From the NCBI GenBank assembly GCA_009911365.1, contig QXXF01000014.1:1-64000 (forward strand): a stretch of DNA of 64,000 bases, in the 5' to 3' direction. The position numbers were made by a program, and so were the translations under genes. Numbering within the stretch: the stretch's first letter is position 1; the number at the start of each line of letters is the position of its first letter. The notes beneath the pieces are model-generated. The model did no database searches, had not been told where the DNA came from, and saw only the letters and a program-made list of their open reading frames with translations. Of the stretch, positions 16,074 through 25,525 are shown in pieces. Source of the DNA: Clostridiales bacterium. Lineage in GTDB: Bacteria > Bacillota > Clostridia > Peptostreptococcales > Anaerovoracaceae.

Positions 16074-17789
16074 TTACATTTTTTCCGGAGCCTGGATGCC
16101 TAAGAGCCCAAGTCCGTTCTTGATGGTATCCTTTGCCGCCATGACCAGTGCTACCTTGGAAATCTTTTCTTTTTCATCGTCCACCAGGACGTGTTCGTCA
16201 TGATAAAAGCGGTTAAAGGCCTGCGCAATATCTACAATATGCCTGGTAACAATAGAAGGTTCATACTTATCGCCGGCTTCTTTCACAACAGCCGGGAAGG
16301 CATAGATCAAACGAGTCAGTTCGTATGCGCTGTCACTAGTGATATAGCTGGTGTCAATTGGCTGTGATTTGGCCTTTGACACAATGTCCTCTCCTGCTTT
16401 TCTCAACACGCTGGCGGCCCTGGCATGGGTGTACTGAACATAAGGGCCTGTTTCGCCTTCAAAGTTCAGAACTTTGTCCCAAGAGAACACGTAATCCTTG
16501 ATCCTGTTATTGGAAAGCTCCTGGAACATGACAGCCCCGATTCCCACCATTTTAGCGGTCTCGTCGATGCTATCCGTGTTCACGTTCTTTTCCTTAATGA
16601 TCTCTCTAGTCTGATTCACCGCCCGGTTGAGCACGTCTTCTAGGAACACCACTCGGCCTTCTCTTGTGGACATGGTGCCGTCTTCCAGGCTTACCAGTCC
16701 GAATGGGATGTGGACGCAGTCTCTGGCCCAATCGTACCCCAGCAGTTCCACGATTTGGATCCACTGCTGGAAGTGAAGGTTCTGCTGAGAAGCTACTACG
16801 TAAATATTTTTATGGAAATCATAGTGTTCTTTCCGATAAACCGCAGCAGCGATGTCTCTGGTAATATACAGGGTGGAACCATCCGATTTGGTGATCAGGG
16901 CCGGCGACAGTCCGTATTTTTCCAGGTTAACGATCTGTGCGCCTTCAGATTCCTCCAGCAGGTCAGCGTCTTTCAATTCCTGGACAAAGCGAGGCATTTT
17001 ATCGGAATAAAAGCTTTCTCCCGCATAAGAGTCGAATTCGATTCCCAACATGTCATAGACACGAGTGAATTCCTTCAGACTTTCATCCCGGAACCACTGC
17101 CACAGTTCTTTTTCCTCTGGTTCTCCCTTTTCCAACTTTGTGAAGATATCCCTTGCTTCCTGGTCCAGACTTGGATCCTTCTCTGCTTCCACATGGAACT
17201 TGGTATAATAAGACAGCAAAGTTTTGATGGGTTCCCGAACAACGTCCTCTTTGTTTCCCCATCTCCTGTAAGCACAGATCATCTTTCCAAACTGGGTGCC
17301 GTAGTCTCCCAGATGGTTGATGCGCACTGTGTCGTAGCCTAGGAAATCATAGATCTTGTATATGGAGTTTCCGATAACCGTGCTTCTGATATGACCGATG
17401 TGAAACGGCTTGGCGATATTTGGGGAGGAGTATTCCACAATGACCTTCTTGCCTTTTCCCATATCACTGCGGCCGTAGTTTTCTCCTTTTTCCAGGACCT
17501 CCGCCACTGTGTCTTTCACGTATACGTCTCTGGACAGGAACATGTTCACATAAGCGTTCACCTGCTCCACCTTGGCAAAGATTGGATCACTGACAATGGT
17601 TTCCGCAATCCCTTTGGCGATCATCGGCGGCGCTTTGCGCATCACCTTTGCCAGCTTAAAGCATGGGAAAGCATAATCTCCCATTTTGCTGTCAGTTGGA
17701 ACTTCTATCATTTGCCTCAGTTCTTCCTCTGGGAGGCCTTCCACCGCAGTGCTCAAGATCCCTGCGATTTTTTCTTTGTAATCAATCAT
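16074..17789 (-). CDS. argS: arginyl-tRNA synthetase
   Basis: A 571-aa class I synthetase that charges tRNA-Arg. The N-terminal additional domain (about residues 1-100) precedes the HIGH box in SSPNIAKPFHIGHIRST (about 120-136). The KMSKS-equivalent is MSTREG, as often in ArgRS, and a C-terminal DALR anticodon-binding domain ends in KNGLGLLGIQAPEKM. Length is normal. It overlaps the upstream DUF523 gene by eight bases and lies inside the 11-gene operon, so it is expected to be expressed with pheST. Confidence 0.97.
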   Translation of the reverse strand: MIDYKEKIAGILSTAVEGLPEEELRQMIEVPTDSKMGDYAFPCFKLAKVMRKAPPMIAKGIAETIVSDPIFAKVEQVNAYVNMFLSRDVYVKDTVAEVLEKGENYGRSDMGKGKKVIVEYSSPNIAKPFHIGHIRSTVIGNSIYKIYDFLGYDTVRINHLGDYGTQFGKMICAYRRWGNKEDVVREPIKTLLSYYTKFHVEAEKDPSLDQEARDIFTKLEKGEPEEKELWQWFRDESLKEFTRVYDMLGIEFDSYAGESFYSDKMPRFVQELKDADLLEESEGAQIVNLEKYGLSPALITKSDGSTLYITRDIAAAVYRKEHYDFHKNIYVVASQQNLHFQQWIQIVELLGYDWARDCVHIPFGLVSLEDGTMSTREGRVVFLEDVLNRAVNQTREIIKEKNVNTDSIDETAKMVGIGAVMFQELSNNRIKDYVFSWDKVLNFEGETGPYVQYTHARAASVLRKAGEDIVSKAKSQPIDTSYITSDSAYELTRLIYAFPAVVKEAGDKYEPSIVTRHIVDIAQAFNRFYHDEHVLVDDEKEKISKVALVMAAKDTIKNGLGLLGIQAPEKM

Positions 17790-18225
17790 GTTCGATATTC
17801 TCCTTTTCCGTAATGATATGAATCTGATGTTCTTTCAGCAGGCGAGCCAAATAGCCGTCACCGTCTGTCAATGACTGGGAAAACGTCCCGTCATAGATCC
17901 GATCTTTTCCGCAGGAAGGGCTTTTGGATTTTAAAATAGCGCCTTCTATGGATTCTCCCCGCTTCTTTGCCGCCTGCTCTGCCAGCTGCCAGCACTCCCT
18001 TGCGCCTCTGACAAAATCCGCAGTCAAGTCCTTTCCCGTTTCATCGAAAACTCGCTCGCCAAGGATCTCCGCTGGAGGTCTTGGGGCAGGCAGACCGGCC
18101 TGAGTTTCCGGGCATACTGTCACATGGCTATGGGCAGCAGCAAAATCCACTACCCACTGGCATCTGTTGTTGCCGCCGTTATATTTACAATTTTCGCCTA
18201 ACAAACAGGCACTGATCACATACAT
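17782..18225 (-). CDS. DUF523 protein
   Basis: A 147-aa cytoplasmic protein with the DUF523 signature: ISACLLGENCKYNGGNN at the N-terminus and ILKSKSPSCG near residue 100, with several conserved cysteines that suggest metal or cluster binding. Its role is unproven. It begins 12 bases after mutS2 and its 3' end overlaps the start of argS by eight bases, so translation is probably coupled. Confidence 0.85.
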   Translation of the reverse strand: MYVISACLLGENCKYNGGNNRCQWVVDFAAAHSHVTVCPETQAGLPAPRPPAEILGERVFDETGKDLTADFVRGARECWQLAEQAAKKRGESIEGAILKSKSPSCGKDRIYDGTFSQSLTDGDGYLARLLKEHQIHIITEKENIEHD

Positions 18226-18237
18226 GCTTTTTTTCCT

Positions 18238-20616
18238 TTATTTTAAAGTCACGACTGTCACGCCGTCTCCGCCTTCATCAAAGCTTCCTTTTCGGAACCG
18301 ACTCACATGCTTGTGGCCCCGCATCATGTCTTGCAGGCCTTTTTTGAGGATTCCTTCTCCTCTGCCGTGAATCACGGTCACTTCCTTCAGACCCGCCATG
18401 GTAGCGTCATCTAGGTATTTATCCACGTCCATGATAGCGTCATCCAGATTCTTGCCCCGCACATCCACGCTGATGGATACGTTCTGGGCTTTCGCCCGAT
18501 ACATGGAACCATAGCTTTTCCTGACTTTTTTCTGCCGATTGGTATCCAGTGCGCCGCCTTCGATGAGCATGATATCATCTACTTTGATCTTGGCCTTCAA
18601 GATTCCTACCTGGACCACCAGCTCGCCTTTGTCATCCGGCAGCCCGACGATCTCGCCTTTCTGCCCCAGGCTCAATACCTTAACCCGGTCTCCCAGCCTT
18701 AGGTCTTCAGGAGCCACAGGATTGTCATTGACTTCTCGAATGATCTTTTCCCTGTATTTCCCTGCCGCATCCTTGATCCGCCTGCGGTTCTCATCGAACT
18801 TTTTGTTCCGCTCTCCCATGCTTTCCAGCTTGTTCAGCGTTCGCAGCTCTTCCTGGACTTCTTTGGAAACTTCCTGGGCTTCCTGAATCATCTGCCGTGC
18901 CTCTTCCTTGGCCTGGTTGATGATCTTCGCCTTTTGCTCTTCCAGCTTTCGCTGCTTTTTATCCAGCTCTTCCTTTTGCTTTTTCATAGCGATGTTCAGC
19001 ATAATCGCCTCATCCCGCTCTTCCTCTGCTGCTTTTTTGTCAGCCTCCAGAGCGGAAATCACTTCTTCAAAGCGGATGTCGCCTCCATCCAGGAGCTGTC
19101 TGGATTTTTCTATGATATCCGGGTGAAGGCCCAGCTTTTTAGAAATCTCAAAAGCATTGGATTTTCCCGGTATGCCGATAGCCAGACGGTAAGTGGGACT
19201 GAGCGTTTCCACATTAAACTCCATAGAAGCGTTTTCCACACCATCCGTGGAAATGGCATACTTTTTCAGTTCTGTATAGTGGGTGGTGGCAATGGTCCTA
19301 GCCCCTTGTTTGTACAAGCTTTCCAAAATGGAAATGGCGAGAGCCGCACCTTCCGTAGGGTCGGTTCCTGCGCCCAATTCGTCTACCAGCACCAAGCAGC
19401 CTGTGCCCGCCTGTTCCACGATGTCCACGATGTTAGTCATATGGGAGGAAAAGGTGGAAAGGCTCTGTTCAATGCTCTGCTCGTCACCAATATCCGCAAA
19501 AATATCCTGCCACACGGGGATTTGGCTGCCGCCAGCCGCTGGTATATGAAGACCTGTCTGAGCCATCATGGAAAGGAGGCCCACTGTTTTCAGGGTAACT
19601 GTCTTTCCGCCTGTGTTTGGACCTGTGATCACCAGCGTGTTGTATTCTCTGCCTAGTGAAACATTGATGGGCACCACTTTTTTCGGATCAATGAGCGGAT
19701 GCCTGGCCTCTTTCAAAACCAACGCATCCCCTTCCGCAATGGAAGGCTCTTCCCCGTGCTGCAGCATGGAAAGTTTTCCCTTTGCCATGATCACATCTAG
19801 CTGGATCAGTAGCTTTTGATTGTTCAAAAGTTCCCTATGATGTTCTGTCACTCTGCCTGAAAGCTCTGCCAGGATCCGTTCCATTTCCGCTTTTTCCTGC
19901 AATTCCAGCTGCCGCAGTTCGTTGTTCAGATTGACGATCACCTGAGGCTCGATGAACAAAGTGGCTCCTGTAGCACTTTGATCGTGGATGATCCCAGGTA
20001 CTTTGGCCCTGTGCTCCTGCTTCACGGGGATCACGTACCGGCCATCCCGCATAGTGACAATGGCATCTTGGAGAATGGACTTGTTGTCCGCAGAATTCAG
20101 GATCTGGTTCATGCGGGCTTTCAACGCGTCTCCCTGCCGGGCAATGGCTCGCCGGATGGTCCGCAGCTCCGGGCTGGCGTTGTCAGCCATTTCATCCTCT
20201 GACAAGATGCACCTGTCGATCTCTTCTTCCAGGTTCTTGTGAACCGCGATCACCTCTCCGATGCTTTGAATGATAGGCAGAGGCGGCAGATCGCTTTTGA
20301 GAAAAGCGGTCACTCTCCTAGCCAGGCTCATGTTGTAATGGACCTGCAGCAGTTCCCTCATAGTCAGGCTGCCGCCTTTTTTCGCTAGGTGAAGGCTGTT
20401 CTCAATATCATAAAAACCACTGAGCGGTAAAGGTCCTTTGTGGACGATGAGCGTCACCGCTTCTGTGGTTTCCGTTAACAATTCCCTAATTACAGGGGCT
20501 TCACGAAAAGGCCGCAGCTCTGAAATGATCTTTTTCGCCATTTCAGAGCCGGCCTGTTCTCCAAGTTTTTCTATGATCTTGTTGTATTCTAAAACATGGA
20601 TCGTTTTTCTTTTCAT
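18238..20616 (-). CDS. mutS2: MutS2 ATPase/endonuclease
   Basis: A 792-aa MutS homologue lacking the mismatch-recognition domain. The core ATPase has the Walker A sequence GPNTGGKTVTLKT (about residues 334-346) and Walker B VLVDELGAGTDP. A long coiled coil with many Glu/Lys/Gln residues follows (about 510-640). The C-terminal Smr nuclease domain carries VDVRGKNLDDA and VIHGRGEG. MutS2 acts in suppression of recombination and, in Bacillus, in splitting collided ribosomes. It follows zapA by nine bases. Confidence 0.96.
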   Translation of the reverse strand: MKRKTIHVLEYNKIIEKLGEQAGSEMAKKIISELRPFREAPVIRELLTETTEAVTLIVHKGPLPLSGFYDIENSLHLAKKGGSLTMRELLQVHYNMSLARRVTAFLKSDLPPLPIIQSIGEVIAVHKNLEEEIDRCILSEDEMADNASPELRTIRRAIARQGDALKARMNQILNSADNKSILQDAIVTMRDGRYVIPVKQEHRAKVPGIIHDQSATGATLFIEPQVIVNLNNELRQLELQEKAEMERILAELSGRVTEHHRELLNNQKLLIQLDVIMAKGKLSMLQHGEEPSIAEGDALVLKEARHPLIDPKKVVPINVSLGREYNTLVITGPNTGGKTVTLKTVGLLSMMAQTGLHIPAAGGSQIPVWQDIFADIGDEQSIEQSLSTFSSHMTNIVDIVEQAGTGCLVLVDELGAGTDPTEGAALAISILESLYKQGARTIATTHYTELKKYAISTDGVENASMEFNVETLSPTYRLAIGIPGKSNAFEISKKLGLHPDIIEKSRQLLDGGDIRFEEVISALEADKKAAEEERDEAIMLNIAMKKQKEELDKKQRKLEEQKAKIINQAKEEARQMIQEAQEVSKEVQEELRTLNKLESMGERNKKFDENRRRIKDAAGKYREKIIREVNDNPVAPEDLRLGDRVKVLSLGQKGEIVGLPDDKGELVVQVGILKAKIKVDDIMLIEGGALDTNRQKKVRKSYGSMYRAKAQNVSISVDVRGKNLDDAIMDVDKYLDDATMAGLKEVTVIHGRGEGILKKGLQDMMRGHKHVSRFRKGSFDEGGDGVTVVTLK

Positions 20617-20625
20617 TTGCTTCCT

Positions 20626-21183
20626 TTATTCTACGTCTCGTTGATAAGACTCCAGTTCTTTTTTCAACTGAAGATTTTCCATCTGCAAATCAAAGAAGGT
20701 GTTTTCCAGTTCCTTGCACTTTTCCTGCAGCTCCTCCATCTCCTTTTCAGAGTTTTCCAGGAGCTTTTCTGCGGCTTTTTCACTGGCAGCTTTCAAATCC
20801 TGCAATTGCTTGTCCTTGTCTGCCAGCTCCTTGCGCAATCTTTCGTTTTGCTGTACCATGCCTTGGGTCTCTTCTTTGTACTGATGGAAATTTTTCTTCG
20901 CTTCATCCCACAGCTGCACATAATGCTGCGCGTCTTTTTCCAGCTGCATGTTGAGCTTCTTCAGTTCTTCCACTTCTTCTTTGCATTCAAAACTTTCATC
21001 CGCGATATTCACGGCTGAAAGCACTGCCAGATCATTGACTGGGCAGGAGATCGCCGCGCTTGCGATCTGGTGCATCTGGTTATCCACATAGGCAGCTACT
21101 TTTACGATATGCTCCCTGTTCTTTTCCCCAGATATGACATATTCCTGTCCATAGATCTTTACACTTACTTTGTTGCTTTCCAC
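20626..21183 (-). CDS. zapA: cell division protein ZapA with long coiled coil
   Basis: A 185-aa protein. Residues 1-75 form the ZapA domain (VSVKIYGQEYVISGE, then IVKVAAYVDNQMHQIA); ZapA bundles FtsZ filaments at the division site. The remaining 110 residues are an extended coiled coil (EKAAEKLLENSEKEMEELQ), longer than in Escherichia coli ZapA at about 109 aa, a form common in Clostridia. It lies between pheT (14 bases) and mutS2 (nine bases). Division control is therefore tied to the translation operon. Confidence 0.9.
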   Translation of the reverse strand: MESNKVSVKIYGQEYVISGEKNREHIVKVAAYVDNQMHQIASAAISCPVNDLAVLSAVNIADESFECKEEVEELKKLNMQLEKDAQHYVQLWDEAKKNFHQYKEETQGMVQQNERLRKELADKDKQLQDLKAASEKAAEKLLENSEKEMEELQEKCKELENTFFDLQMENLQLKKELESYQRDVE

Positions 21184-21197
21184 AGGCGTACCTCCCC

Positions 21198-23630
21198 TTA
21201 TATTTCCCTCAAAACCGCATTAACTTTATTTTTCAGCGCTTCCAGAACGCGGTCATGGACTTTTGTCACCTCTTCGTCTGTCAGGGTCTTGTTCTTGTCT
21301 CTATAGGTCAGGGCAAAGGCGACGCTCTTCTTGCCATCTTCCACTTGCTTTCCCCGGTAAACGTCAAAGAGTCGCACGTTTTCCAGGATCGCTTTTCCCT
21401 CTTCCTGGATCACGGCTTCGATGTCGCCCACCTGTAGGTCTTCATCTACTAAAAGCGCGATGTCCCTAGAAGTAGCCGGGTATTTTGGCAGAGGTTCATA
21501 AGCCTTTTCAATGTTCGCATGGCGGATCACGGAATCAAAGAACAACTCGCAACAATAAGCTCTTGTCCCAATGCCGAACTTGTCTGCCACATCTGGATAG
21601 ACCTCACCCATGATGCCCAGTTCCTCTTCGCCTACTGCTATTCTTGCGCAGCGGCCCGGATGATATACGCCATACTCGCTTTCCGCGGTAAAGGAAATGC
21701 CTTTGATCCCCAAATTCCGCAGCAATTCTTCTATGGTCCCTTTGAGCACGAAGAAATCCGCATCTTTTCCATAGATGCCAATGGCAAGGCCCGTCTGCTC
21801 ATCTGGCAGGTCTTCTGGTTTGATGAAATTGGTGGTAAAGGTGCTGCCGATTTCAAAAGCCTTGACGCTTTCGATGTTTCTGGAATAATTCCTGCCCAGC
21901 ACTTCCAGCATGTTCGGCGTGAGGATGGTCCTCATCACAGAGTTTTCTTCTCCTAGTGGATTGAGGATCTTCACGAAATCCCGTTCCCAGGAGTCCTCGG
22001 CAATGCGGATGTCATCCAAGCCTTTCGGGCTGACGAAGGAATATGTCTGCGCTTCATTGAGTCCCAGTGCGCACAAAGTATCCCTGGCATGATCGATCAA
22101 ACTCCGCTCCTTGGATCTTCCCGCTTCTGCGTTTCCCTTTGGAATGGTCACTGGCAGATTGTCATAGCCGTACATTCTAGCGACTTCCTCTATGAAGTCC
22201 ACTTCTGTCAGCATATCCTGTCTGATGGTCGGAGGCGTCACTTTTAGGATCGCTCCGCTTCCTTGGACTTTCATTTCTAGGCTTTCAAAAATTTTCGTCA
22301 TGTCTTCCGCAGAAAGCTGGATCCCCAATACCTGATTGATCCGCTCTACCCGCACATCAATAGTAGGAGCTTCAAAAGTCTTTGGATAAACGTCTACAGT
22401 ACCAGAAGCTACCTTTCCGCATCCTAGGATCTCGATGAGCCTGCATACCCGGTCCGCGGCCGCCTGGCACAGGTTAGGGTCAATCCCCTTTTCAAACCTG
22501 GACGAGGCTTCTGTCCGCAATCCCAACTTTTTAGAAGTGGCCCGTACGCTGTCCCCGTTAAAGTTCGCGGACTCCACTAAAATGGTGGTGGTATCCTCTT
22601 CGATTTCTGAGTTCAGGCCGCCCATGACACCAGCGATAGCCACACCTTTTTTGCCGTCTTTGATCAGCAGCATATCTTCTGTCAAGGTACGCTCCGTGTT
22701 ATCCAAGGTGGTAAAGGTTTCCCCCTCTTGGGCGCACTCTACGATGATCTTGCTTTCCTCAATCTGACGGATGTCAAAAGCATGAATCGGCTGACCGAAT
22801 TCCAGCATGACAAAGTTGGTGATGTCTACGATATTGTTGATTGGACGCATCCCTGCGTACATCAATCTCTTTTGGAGCCACCAAGGAGACTGACCGATCT
22901 TCACGTCTGTGACGATCCTTGCCGCATATCTCCTGCACAGCTCTGGTTCTTTGATTTCCACCTGGATAAAGTCCTTTGCCTGTTTGCCTGTTTCCGAAAC
23001 GCACGCAGTATCTGGATCAACCAACTTTTCACCAAAGGTGGCCGCAGCCTCTCTGGCCATTCCTGTCATGGATAGACAATCCGGTCTGTTAGGGGTGATC
23101 TCAAAATCCACCACAGCCTGCTTGAGACCCAGGGCTTCTGCGAAGTCCTGTCCTAACGGATATTCCTCTTCCAGAATCCAGATTCCATCCTTGTGGGCCA
23201 CTGGGACCACTTTATCGTCAAAACCCAGTTCACCCGCAGAGCACAGCATGCCGAAGGATTCTATACCCCGCAACTTTCCTTTTGTAATCTTGGTTCCGCC
23301 TTCTTCCTTTGCTTTCCCATGGAGCGGTCCCGGAATACGGCTCTTGTGCAGGGCCACGGGCACATACGCGCCTTCAAACACATTAGGCGCTCCGGTGACG
23401 ATCTGGACCAGTTCTTCTTTTCCTATATTTATTTGACACACCACCAGCTTGTCAGCGTCCGGGTGTTTTTCTATTTTCTCGATCTTTCCTACGACCACGT
23501 TTTCCATTTCCTCGCAGAAATGCTCGCAGGTTTCCAGGTTGGAGCCGGACATGATCATTCTGTCACAGAACTCCTTTATATCCACATTAATATCAGTATA
23601 ATCTTTCAGCCATTCTATTGGGACTAACAT
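21198..23630 (-). CDS. pheT: phenylalanyl-tRNA synthetase beta subunit
   Basis: An 810-aa subunit. The domain order is an N-terminal tRNA-binding OB fold (about residues 40-150), B3/B4 editing domain (about 210-390), B5 (about 405-475), the catalytic-like core, and the C-terminal ferredoxin-fold anticodon domain (YPATSRDIALLVDEDLQV onward). It pairs with PheS as an alpha2-beta2 enzyme charging tRNA-Phe. It starts 12 bases after pheS, as usual for this gene pair. Confidence 0.97.
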   Translation of the reverse strand: MLVPIEWLKDYTDINVDIKEFCDRMIMSGSNLETCEHFCEEMENVVVGKIEKIEKHPDADKLVVCQINIGKEELVQIVTGAPNVFEGAYVPVALHKSRIPGPLHGKAKEEGGTKITKGKLRGIESFGMLCSAGELGFDDKVVPVAHKDGIWILEEEYPLGQDFAEALGLKQAVVDFEITPNRPDCLSMTGMAREAAATFGEKLVDPDTACVSETGKQAKDFIQVEIKEPELCRRYAARIVTDVKIGQSPWWLQKRLMYAGMRPINNIVDITNFVMLEFGQPIHAFDIRQIEESKIIVECAQEGETFTTLDNTERTLTEDMLLIKDGKKGVAIAGVMGGLNSEIEEDTTTILVESANFNGDSVRATSKKLGLRTEASSRFEKGIDPNLCQAAADRVCRLIEILGCGKVASGTVDVYPKTFEAPTIDVRVERINQVLGIQLSAEDMTKIFESLEMKVQGSGAILKVTPPTIRQDMLTEVDFIEEVARMYGYDNLPVTIPKGNAEAGRSKERSLIDHARDTLCALGLNEAQTYSFVSPKGLDDIRIAEDSWERDFVKILNPLGEENSVMRTILTPNMLEVLGRNYSRNIESVKAFEIGSTFTTNFIKPEDLPDEQTGLAIGIYGKDADFFVLKGTIEELLRNLGIKGISFTAESEYGVYHPGRCARIAVGEEELGIMGEVYPDVADKFGIGTRAYCCELFFDSVIRHANIEKAYEPLPKYPATSRDIALLVDEDLQVGDIEAVIQEEGKAILENVRLFDVYRGKQVEDGKKSVAFALTYRDKNKTLTDEEVTKVHDRVLEALKNKVNAVLREI

Positions 23631-23642
23631 CTACGGCACCTC

Positions 23643-24665
23643 CTACTTGAACTGGTTGATGAAACGCATGTCGTTTTCATAGAAAAGACGGATATCATCA
23701 ACACCATACTTTAACATCGCGATTCGTTCCACACCCATGCCAAAGGCAAAGCCAGTGTATTTTTCTGTGTCAATGCCTCCTACTGCCAGCACGTTTGGGT
23801 GGACCATGCCGCAGCCTAAGATCTCGATCCAGCCGCTGCCTTTGCAAATCCGACACCCTTTCCCGCCGCATTTAAAGCAGGACACGTCCATTTCCGCGCT
23901 AGGCTCTGTGAATGGAAAATGGTGAGGTCTGAATTTCGTTTTCGTAGAGGAACCGAAGAGCTGTTTTGCCATGCTGTCCAGCGTGCCTTTCAGATCCGCC
24001 ATAGTGATGCCCTCGTCCACGATCAAGCCTTCCACCTGGTGGAACATTGGGGAGTGTGTGGCATCCGGCGTGTCGCAGCGGAAGCATCTTCCTGGCGCGA
24101 TGACTTTGATCGGCGGCTCCTGGCTCATGAGGGTCCTGATCTGTACAGAGGATGTGTGAGGCCGCAGCACTGTGTCCTTGGCAATGTAAAAAGTATCCGT
24201 CATGTCTCTGGACGGATGGTTCGGAGGAGAGTTTAACGCGTCAAAGGCATTGAACACGCTTTCTACCTGAGGCCCTTCCGCGATGGAATATCCCATGGAC
24301 ATAAAGATCTGGGAGATCTCTTCGATGGTAATGGTAATGGGATGTTTTACGCCCAGGCTCATGTCCTTGCCCGGTTCTGTCACATCAATTTTTTCCAGCT
24401 TGAATTGGGCTTCCCTTGCTGCGGCTTTTACCTGCGCCATCTTTTCTTCCAGCAAGGTTTCGATTTCATTTCTCACTTTGTTGGCCGCCTGCCCAAGTTC
24501 TTTTTTTTCTTCCGGACTCAGCTTTCCCATCCCTCTCAAGATCTGAGTCAGCTGTCCCTTTTTCCCCAGGGTCTTGACTCTTACTTCATCCGCCTGGGCT
24601 AGATTTTGGGCTTTTTCTAACTGTTCTTTTGCCTCCTGCAAAATTTGATTCAATTGAGTTTGCAT
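23643..24665 (-). CDS. pheS: phenylalanyl-tRNA synthetase alpha subunit
   Basis: A 340-aa class II catalytic subunit. An N-terminal coiled coil (residues 1-85) binds tRNA. The catalytic core includes FNAFDALNSPPNHPSRDMTDTF, motif 2 around VIAPGRCFRCDTPDATHSP, and motif 3 GFAFGMGVERIAMLKYG. A Cys-rich insert (CFKCGGKGCRICKG) could bind zinc and occurs in many Bacillota PheS. The gene lies 26 bases after the RNA methyltransferase gene, so no separate T-box leader fits upstream. Confidence 0.97.
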   Translation of the reverse strand: MQTQLNQILQEAKEQLEKAQNLAQADEVRVKTLGKKGQLTQILRGMGKLSPEEKKELGQAANKVRNEIETLLEEKMAQVKAAAREAQFKLEKIDVTEPGKDMSLGVKHPITITIEEISQIFMSMGYSIAEGPQVESVFNAFDALNSPPNHPSRDMTDTFYIAKDTVLRPHTSSVQIRTLMSQEPPIKVIAPGRCFRCDTPDATHSPMFHQVEGLIVDEGITMADLKGTLDSMAKQLFGSSTKTKFRPHHFPFTEPSAEMDVSCFKCGGKGCRICKGSGWIEILGCGMVHPNVLAVGGIDTEKYTGFAFGMGVERIAMLKYGVDDIRLFYENDMRFINQFK

Positions 24666-24691
24666 ATATTTTACCTCTCCAAAATTATAGT

Positions 24692-25462
24692 CTATTTACG
24701 AACGGATTCGTACATGAGGATCCCCGCGGCCACAGCCGCGTTCAGAGAATCGATATTGCCGTCCATAGGGATCCTGATCACCTGATGGGCCATGTCCATC
24801 AATTCAGCGGAAATCCCGTTCCCTTCATTGCCAATGATCAGCCCAATGTTCTGCCGCATATCAATGTCATAATAGCAGAGCTTGGTATCAAAGCCTGTAG
24901 CCAGGATAGTCTTTCCCGCAGCTTTTAGGATGGAAACCGCCTGCTCCGCACAGTCCGCCGCGAACACAGGTATCCGAAAGAGAGAACCTGCCGCAGCCCG
25001 CACGATCTTTGGCGCGTAAAGGTCCGCTGTCCCTTTGATGGTCATCAGGCCGCTGTATCCAGCAGCGTCCGCTGTGCGCAGGATGGTCCCGATATTTCCT
25101 GGATCCTGCAGACGGTCTAGGAGCACCACGTTCCCTGACTTTGTTTGGATCCGTCTTAAAAAGTCTTCTTCTTCCATGACCTTCTTTTCCACAATGGCTA
25201 AGATCCCCTGGCTGGCCTGGGTTTGGGAAAGCTTTTCAAAGAGTTTTTCCTCCATGGAAACCGCTCTGCAAGGCAGATCCACTGGAGGCGTCTTCCCTTC
25301 CGCCACGATGACCGTGTCCAATTTCTGTCCTGTTTTCAAAGCCTCGATGATCAGCCTGTCGCCTTCGATCAGGTACTTTCCACAAGCGTCCCGATACTTC
25401 CTAGCAGTCAATTTACTGCACAATTTGTATATTTGGTTTTCTTTTGATATGATTTTGTTCAT
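24692..25462 (-). CDS. TrmH/SpoU-family RNA 2'-O-methyltransferase
   Basis: A 256-aa SPOUT methyltransferase with the three family motifs: NIGTILRTADAAGYSG, LIIGNEGNGISAEL and IPMDGNIDSLNAAVAAGI. These form the trefoil-knot SAM site. An N-terminal substrate-binding domain (about residues 1-100) is present. It probably methylates ribose in rRNA or tRNA. An upstream in-frame start at 25495 would sit inside the ftsZ terminator hairpin, so I take 25462. It is the first gene of the pheST-zapA-mutS2-argS operon, and its adjacency to pheS is common in Bacillota. Confidence 0.88.
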   Translation of the reverse strand: MNKIISKENQIYKLCSKLTARKYRDACGKYLIEGDRLIIEALKTGQKLDTVIVAEGKTPPVDLPCRAVSMEEKLFEKLSQTQASQGILAIVEKKVMEEEDFLRRIQTKSGNVVLLDRLQDPGNIGTILRTADAAGYSGLMTIKGTADLYAPKIVRAAAGSLFRIPVFAADCAEQAVSILKAAGKTILATGFDTKLCYYDIDMRQNIGLIIGNEGNGISAELMDMAHQVIRIPMDGNIDSLNAAVAAGILMYESVRK

Positions 25463-25473
25463 ATTGTCCTGAC

Positions 25474-25500
25474 TAAAGAAAAGCCGGTCAAACACCGGCT
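25474..25500 (-). terminator. intrinsic terminator after ftsZ
   Basis: On the minus strand AGCCGGT pairs with ACCGGCT (25500-25494 with 25488-25482), loop of five, followed by TTTCTTT. It lies about 26 bases past the ftsZ stop and separates the dcw cluster from the following operon. Confidence 0.75.
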
Positions 25501-25525
25501 CTTCCTCTATGTATAGGCATTGTTT

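Noticed and set aside
24666-24691. T-box leader for pheS
   Set aside because: Only 26 bases separate pheS from the upstream gene, too short for a T-box.
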